DNA of 64,000 nt from Phycomyces blakesleeanus NRRL 1555(-) (taxonomy: Eukaryota > Mucoromycota > Mucoromycetes > Mucorales > Phycomycetaceae), in contig NW_017265139.1 of NCBI RefSeq assembly GCF_001638985.1, positions 1,302,001 to 1,366,000 on the forward strand. The letters run 5' to 3'. The notes beneath the pieces were generated by a model, which saw nothing but the letters and a program-made list of their open reading frames with translations, was not told the origin of the DNA and made no database searches. Of the stretch, positions 58,096 through 64,000 are shown one piece after another. The position numbers and the translations under genes are program-made. Positions within the stretch are counted from its first letter, which is position 1, and every line of letters starts with the position of its first letter.

Positions 58096-59529
58096 TTAAA
58101 GCTTAAGGACTTTCTGGACAGCCTTGAGTACACTGTCGTGAAGACGGGAACTTGAAGCAATAACGCCCTTGTTTTTGGCCAATGTACGTCCGATAGAGAA
58201 ATCCAAGAGGTTACCATGAATATCAGTCACTTTTCCACCAGCCTCAGTTACCAACACATTTCCAGAAGCATGATCCTATATGAATAATATGAATCCAAGT
58301 TTAATACCACATATATACAATAAAGCATACACATACCCAGATCTTCTCTACGTATGTGTCGCTGACGGGTAAGCGAAGGTATATATCAGCATCACCACGG
58401 GAAATCGAGCAATATTTAGCCTGACTGTCCATGCGCACGGCAGGGCGAGTAATTTCTAATTCGCTTGCGATTTGAGCAGCATCGCTGTGAGAAGAGTGTC
58501 CAGCCTCAACAGATTCGCAAAATGTAGCATCTTTAGTGGAAGAAACATCAGCAAAGTGGATAGGTACTTCTTTCTCGCTCGAGAAAGGACGCTGTAACCA
58601 AATAAATGTATAATGTCAATATATACATCTCTGTTGTCCGCACACCAGTTGTTTGGCATATTGTTTTATTATTTCTCTCTTCATTTTTTCTTTACCTGGA
58701 AAGCTCCTTGACCACGAACGGCAACGAACAAAGAGCCGCGTTCACCATCAGGCTTTGAGGCATCGATAGGAAGGTTAGGAGTTCCCATTACACCAAGCTC
58801 AACAACACCATCGATTATCAAAGCCAAACATACGGCATATTGCCCACCGCGCAAAAAGCCTTTTGTACCATCAATAGGATCCAAAGCCCAGTGACCTTGA
58901 TATTGGATAAAAAGAATATTGATAAATCATCTATGCCGACACAAGAAATAATTGATTTTTCCTTTCTCTCTGCCTTACGTCCAGTAGCACCACCGGCATA
59001 ATTTCCACGGTCAATGGCCTTCAGGATCTAAAAATACACGCATGCACCCACAGAAGTTTTAAATAAATAGACCTTATTCTTGCTTCCTATTGATTTATAT
59101 ACCTGGTCTTCACTCAATTGCTGGCTAGCACTCAGAACACCGTTTGTTAAAGAGTGGACCTTTTCTCTAAGAACTTTTCCTGTATCGCCGCGTAGGTCTT
59201 GGGAGTCTTCTTCGCCAATAATAGCGTCGTTGGGAAAGGCCTTTTCGAGATATGTGTTGACAATGGCCTGTGCAGAGAAATCGGCAACTGTGCGATTATA
59301 AGCTTAGTACAGTTTTTTTATTGTGGTGAGATCACTCACCTGTAACTGGAGACTTGTCATTCTTAGTCAGCGTCTCATTCGCAACAAGATGCTGGAACAC
59401 CGACTGGCAGACTTTGCTAGCTTGGAGAACGGCCTGAATGGCGACAGCTCTTTCGTGGGCAAGTGCTATAGCTGATAGTGAATAAAGACATTTAATTTGA
59501 TAAAATCGTGAAAATAGCGTACCAAGCAT
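58096..59529 (-). CDS. HAL2: 3'(2'),5'-bisphosphate nucleotidase (Hal2/Met22)
   Basis: Seven exons: complement(join(58096..58275,58337..58591,58696..58895,58979..59027,59103..59287,59340..59471,59523..59529)), 335 aa, typical length. Removes the 3'-phosphate of PAP made during sulfate assimilation; lithium- and sodium-sensitive in yeast. Motifs: SPVTVADFSAQAIV, IIGEEDSQDLR (metal-binding Glu), GRHWALDPIDGTKGFLRGGQ (Asp130, Asp133), and IWDHASGNVLVTEAGGKVTD. Three junctions fall inside conserved motifs (PVT|VADF, TG|RHWALD, IW|DHASG), supporting the model. The first exon codes only M-L plus one base; its intron is 51 nt, in frame and without a stop, so unspliced mRNA would still be translatable with a 17-residue insert (GTLFSRFYQIKCLYSLS). 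Confidence 0.93.
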
Positions 59530-62235
59530 TTTAAATTTTATTAGCAAAGAAAGAAGTTTTTTTTAGTGGAAAAAGGAAAGGCGGGCACTTTGATCAAAGC
59601 ACTTAAACCTAATTGCCATCTTTACTTTATTTTTAATTTTTTTCTCATCGATCGCGTTTGTAACACCGCATGTAATGCATCTATACAATTTCAGGTTTAG
59701 CTTCTCCTTCCCTCAATATAATACAAATATTATATACTCTACATGTATACATACACCTACACTGTGCTTAGTTTACTGCCAATATGCATGTCACTCTTTA
59801 ACAGAATTAAATAAGGACAATATGTGAACCTGATAAATCGCGAGATGGTTAAAGCTGACCATTAGGAACGCTGTCAGATAACGCCATAACTTCATTTTAA
59901 TCTCAGTGTTAACATCTCCTTATGGAAGAGTATAAATGTCTTCTTTGTCCCATTCCTATAACTTATTCATCGATGTAGAGTCTAGTTAGGTTATAGACTA
60001 TTTAATAGTCAAGTAGTCAAGTGTAGTGGCTGTAATAAAATATGTTTAGCTTGAAATTCTATAATATTATTATGCTGAAAAAAACTCTATTAAGAAAGGG
60101 TTATATCAAGAGCAGATTTTCATTAAATTTATTAATTCCGCTAAATCTAAAGGCCCATAAAGCTGTCTGATCAACTAAACACTTAAACTGGACACTAAAG
60201 TTTATTTTATTTATGATTTCTCTAAAGCTATCAGAAATTTATATTCGATTTTCTTTCTTGTATAGTCCAGAAGAATAATAGCATTATTGGTTGTATGAGT
60301 AATAAAAATATATAATACATATCAGACTATTCTTGTCTATGAGAAAAATTAATTAGAAATGTATTGTGTGTATCTTGTCAATGAAAGAGCAGAAAAAATT
60401 GATTTAACTAATTCCTTTCTTTTTGATTTTCTAAGTACACTGCTGATTTGATATACTTTATACTTTTCTTTAAAGCAAAATTGCATTAAATAGCCAAAAC
60501 AAAACCCGGTGTGTAATCGGCCAAATGAGAGTGCGATAGAAATAAAAGTTAATATAAACCGGTAAAGACAGAATCTCATAAGTGAGTATGCACTATAATA
60601 GGAAAAACTTATGGGTTCTGAGGAACAAGCTTTGATAAAATAAGTCATGCTATTATTTCAAACTTTGCAGATAGAAGGTAGAGTTGGTGTTAAACAGTTA
60701 TTGGTATTAAATACTATAGTATATTGTGTGAACCCAAATTTTATTGTCTGAGACAGTGAAATAATATCTTCAAAAACCAATGGTATTTGAGAGAAGAAAA
60801 TAGTATTAGTCTCATAAAAAGTGAAGCGATGGTAGATCTCTAAAAAATAAGAAAAGAAAATCTAAGTACGGCCCAATATATATTTTGTTATAGTAGATCA
60901 GGGTAGATATATATTAATAAAGCAATAAAAGTGATGCAACACATACTGAACAAAAAGTGAGAGATTAATTACAAACTAAAACAAAATTAATGAAATTAAA
61001 TATAAGGTATTAGAAAAAGTCTCGCATAGTGTATTGGGTTTTAATATGAACAAGTATGAGCATATATTTCTTACATGTTTTTTTTTCTGCTGTTTATTAT
61101 AGAAATAGTGTCAAATAATAATAAGTATTTGAATAGCTGAAAGATAAGAATATGCGAGAATGGTAGCTATAATTTGTTAAGTATTTAAAAGGAAGTTGAT
61201 CTATTTTTCCAAAACAATTGGTGTGGACAGACTAAAAGTTCAAAAAAAGTGCAAAAAAAGGGTAAAACAACTTCATCCAGAACTTAGTCAATCAGACTAA
61301 TTTATGACTGTCCACACCATTTTTTTTAAAAAAAAGTTCAGAATTAGTTCAAAATACATATTAGATAAAATTGTGCATAATCCCGTCTCTGTCATTAAGT
61401 GAGAACCTTTTATTGCAAGTTTTTCTAGACCTCTCATCATATGGGATATCTTCTCCATAAAAAAATTCTTCTCTTCTCAATCTTAGTGGCAATGGAAGAA
61501 AACTAGCTAATTAGAGTCGATTAAAAATTTTGCCCTTTTTTTTGCCCTTTTTTTGCCCTTTTTTTGAACCTCCAAAAAAAAGGGCAAAAAAGGGGTAAAG
61601 TTAATTAAAACTCTAGCCCAATGATATGACTTAAAGTTTTGCTCTTTTTTTGCCCTTTTTTGAACTTTTAGTCTGTCCACACCAAATAAAGAACAATTGT
61701 ATAGATCAACGTTTAAAATTAAAAATATTTAATATGGAAATAACTTCACAGTATTTAATTTTTTATTACTATTGAGATACTGACACTAAAATCAATTCCA
61801 AATATCTTAATATTAAAAAGCAACTTGTTAGTAGAAAAATAAGACGAAGAAAATTCCAGTTTATTGAATAAAATTAAAAATAAATAACATAAAACTAATT
61901 TTTTTTAAAAAATATAACTAACTTATAAATATGATTCTTCTTCTAATAAAATATATAGTAAAAAAAGTTTATAAATAAATTAAATAAATAAGGTATATTA
62001 GAATACTTATTAAGTCAAAGTTGTTAGAAGATAGTTATATCAAGTATAAACATTAAAATAAAAGAATTGCCCTGACAAAGAAGACATTGAAGACATCGAC
62101 CGCTGTCGGCGGTTGAAATATTTTTTACCGGAATTTACATTGGTTCGGTAAACTTATCGTGCCGGACTGCCGGACATCTTGCGATTTTATGTAAAGCTTA
62201 TAAATTTGTTAGTACTCAATTTCAAAGAAGTAGTT
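59530..62235. other. 2.7-kb gene-poor AT-rich region
   Basis: No intact gene. A 99-codon minus-strand open frame at 60648-60349 lacks homology that I recognise and has the composition of random AT-rich DNA. It contains a TIR element at 61218-61685 and a GC-richer patch with short inverted repeats (TTTACCG...CGGTAAA, 62124-62152) just before the tRNA. Confidence 0.5.
61218..61685. mobile_element. MITE-like element with long TIRs (468 bp)
   Basis: The left end TTGGTGTGGACAGACTAAAA (from 61218) continues as GTTCAAAAAA; the right end is its exact inverted copy, finishing ACCAA at 61685. Just inside both ends are GCAAAAAAAG/GGGCAAAAAA-type repeats in inverted orientation. A third, internal copy of the end motif (GACTGTCCACACCA, 61307-61320) and another inner inverted pair (61530-61600) give a nested structure. 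No coding capacity. Confidence 0.75.
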
Positions 62236-62307
62236 GGGGATGTGATGTAGTGGTATCATATTCGCTTCGCATGCGAAAGGCCCCGGGTTCGAACCCCGGC
62301 TTCTCCA
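62236..62307 (+). tRNA. tRNA-Ala (anticodon CGC)
   Basis: A 72-nt cloverleaf. Acceptor GGGGATG pairs with CTTCTCC, including a G3:U70 wobble, the identity element of tRNA-Ala, and one T-T mismatch at 6:67. The D-arm is ATGT...ATCAT with AGTGG loop; anticodon stem TTCGC/GCGAA with loop TTCGCAT (anticodon CGC, reads GCG); T-arm CCGGG-TTCGAAC-CCCGG; discriminator A. No intron. Internal A and B boxes are intact and a T5 run at 62320-62324 can serve as Pol III terminator. Confidence 0.92.
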
Positions 62308-63794
62308 GCTGTATTATCGTTTTTCGTTTAAATGAACTTACTTTTACCTTTTTTATTTTATTTTTTAAAAAGAAAATTGGCTCGCTTGACTTCTTGGTAC
62401 CTTTGCTTTTTATGATTTTTGTTGTCTTTGACGTTAGGTAAAATGATGGGTAGTTCTCCGGAATGATATTAAGGATGTTAATAAATATATATATAAAAGA
62501 AAAAGAATTAAAAAAAGGAGTATATTTTCGGGATTGAACTTTTTTTCCTATAAAAAAGCCACAAGTCACTTTGTGACTAGGGAGTCAAGTTGAGATAAGA
62601 AAAATGACTATCACTATAGAAAGTGTCAGATTCTAACCTATTAAGTTTTACTTTTGATAAATACAATTTATAGAGCTTTAGATTTTTATATCATCTACTT
62701 TTTTAGACTACTTTATTCTTTCTCTTGCAAATCGAGACAAAGACATTTTTGAATTTATTTTTAATAGAGGAATTGGGGAAACCCATATAAAATATATTTA
62801 TACGGAGATCGTATTATTAGAAAATAATAGTGTGTTTCAAAATCTCAAGAACTTTAATGGTCCACCCAATGTTTCTAATTTCAAAAAATAAAAATGAAGA
62901 ATTACATACTTCAATCTTTATAGCTCTACAGAGTACCCTCTTTCTTGATAGCGATACTTACAAAGGTAATTGCAACAACATAGCTGCTGTATGTGGTGAA
63001 CTTGAAGTGCCCATTTATTTTGATAGAGTTATTTTAACTTCAATCAACAATCGAATCCCCAAAAAGAAAGCTTCTTGTAAAATATCTTGTTTGTTTCAAT
63101 TTCTCTAAAAAAGCGTCCAAATATTAATTATACTTTATTTCAATCTTAAGTGAACACACTATAGTAGGAGAAACATATGGCAGGTTGTAATTAAAATTAA
63201 AATTAGAGATACTCGATATCAGTTTTGTTTTAATAATATCATGATAATAGCGAAAACAATAAATATTCTAATCTTACTGTACTTCTTGTTGAATATATCA
63301 GAGTTTTTTCATGCTTTTTGTCTTACTTTTGAAATACAAAAATCATTTCTAGTAAGTGTATATGCCATACAATAAACATTCTTTAGAGTATAATGTTTTT
63401 ATATTGCATTTTACTTGCACGTATGGGTTTATTACAACTCGTAAACATAATTCAAAGAATCGTAGATTTATAGTTACAAATTAATATATACATGTCTTTA
63501 CTTGGAACATAAAAATAAGTAAAGAAAAGTACGTGCAATTAGCTCCCTAATGATTTCTTTTAAATGTTTTCGATCATACACGTATTTTAGTAGATAACTC
63601 TGTAGCTATATTTTATATAATTACTCTATGGGAAAGAAGTAGCAAAAATTTACCCAAGCAGGAGTATAACCGAGTTTAAATACAAGCTCTAATAAATGGA
63701 CCAAAAATATCCGTGAGTGATGTAAAGTTTCCAAGTGTAAAATGACTTCCATTTTTTTTTGGTTATTTATTATTAATATTTACTTTTGGTGTTT
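62308..63794. other. Intergenic, right side
   Basis: AT-rich DNA between the tRNA and the partial WD40 gene. Plus-strand open frame 62830-63108 (92 codons) has no recognised domain. ATTACAACTCGTAAAC at 63431-63446 repeats a sequence at 38252-38267. Confidence 0.45.
62320..62324 (+). terminator. Pol III T-run terminator of tRNA-Ala
   Basis: TTTTT 12 bases after the discriminator base. Confidence 0.7.
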
Positions 63795-63947
63795 TCATCT
63801 GCCCCATACATGAACTACCCCGCCAGATCCAGAAACACCAGCTACAATAACCATAGCCTCTTCATTGACAGCCAAACTGGTAATGTCGTTTTTAGCTTGA
63901 TATGTTTTCAAAAGGGTCCCATTGGCCAAGATATCCCACAGTCGAAC
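63795..63947 (-). CDS. C-terminal exon of a WD40-repeat protein (partial)
   Basis: The minus-strand stretch opens after a TATTTAG acceptor at 63949-63948 and reads VRLWDILANGTLLKTYQAKN, then a strand-rich segment (ITSLAVNEEAMVIVAGV), ending GGVVHVWGR and a stop at 63797-63795. This is one and a half WD40 blades, the usual end of a beta-propeller. The 51 codons stay in frame to the acceptor. Upstream exons lie beyond the right edge of the window (or the remaining 53 bases are intron). The full protein cannot be named from this exon. Confidence 0.75.
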   Translation of the reverse strand, partial: VRLWDILANGTLLKTYQAKNDITSLAVNEEAMVIVAGVSGSGGVVHVWGR

Positions 63948-64000
63948 CTAAATATGCACACACCAATTTCATTAGCAGATATATTGCTCGTATTTTAGTA

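Noticed and set aside
60349..60648. 99-codon minus-strand open frame
   Set aside because: No recognisable domain, no splice context, surrounded by AT-rich gene-poor DNA; likely chance.
62830..63108. 92-codon plus-strand open frame
   Set aside because: No motif or family resemblance and no supporting splice signals.

Overview
The window is a piece of a nuclear fungal chromosome. Genes are split by many short introns (about 50-130 nt, mostly GTAAGT-like donors). Intergenic DNA is AT-rich and full of microsatellites. The gene content (class IV chitin synthase, Hel2, Ert1-type zinc cluster, Pus3, Hal2, Sec24) is fungal. Genes usually lost in yeasts (WDR92-like, ZZZ3-like, perilipin-like, EF-hand mitochondrial carrier) point to an early-diverging fungus, most likely Mucoromycota/Mucorales. 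Species is not assignable by eye. All exon models below were built by hand from splice signals and reading-frame continuity; every model closes in frame.

Left part (1-32.5 kb) is gene-dense: WDR92-like WD40 (+), perilipin-like lipid-droplet protein (-), SEC24 of the C/D type (-, 13 exons), HEL2/ZNF598 ubiquitin ligase (+, with a tandemly duplicated exon-intron unit), F-box/LRR protein (-), class IV chitin synthase (+), reticulon-like protein (-), ERT1-type Zn2Cys6/PAS regulator (-), an ADF-H plus PH protein (-), a short Integrator-subunit-2-like protein (-), and a monoacylglycerol lipase (+).

Middle part (32.5-48.3 kb) is gene-poor and AT-rich. It holds a decayed Tc1/IS630 transposase, two paralogous signal-peptide/multi-TM proteins (TMEM198/DUF4203-like) with conserved exon architecture, a ZZZ3-like SANT+ZZ protein, a protein tyrosine phosphatase, and an 840-bp terminal-inverted-repeat element.

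Right part (48.3-64 kb): a long PH/coiled-coil protein (-), divergent PUS3 (+), pirin (-), Ca2+-dependent mitochondrial carrier (-), HAL2/BPNT1 phosphatase (-), then gene-poor DNA with a 468-bp TIR element, a tRNA-Ala(CGC), and the last exon of another WD40 gene running off the right edge.

The genes do not form an obvious pathway cluster. Shared themes are the early secretory pathway and ER (SEC24, reticulon), lipid storage and breakdown (perilipin, MGL) and carbon-source control (ERT1). Most unusual: the HEL2 exon/intron duplication, the truncated INTS2-like gene, the ADF-H/PH fusion, recurrent T(n)A(n) palindromes in introns, three GC-AG introns, and an in-frame HAL2 intron whose retention would add a presequence-like N-terminus.
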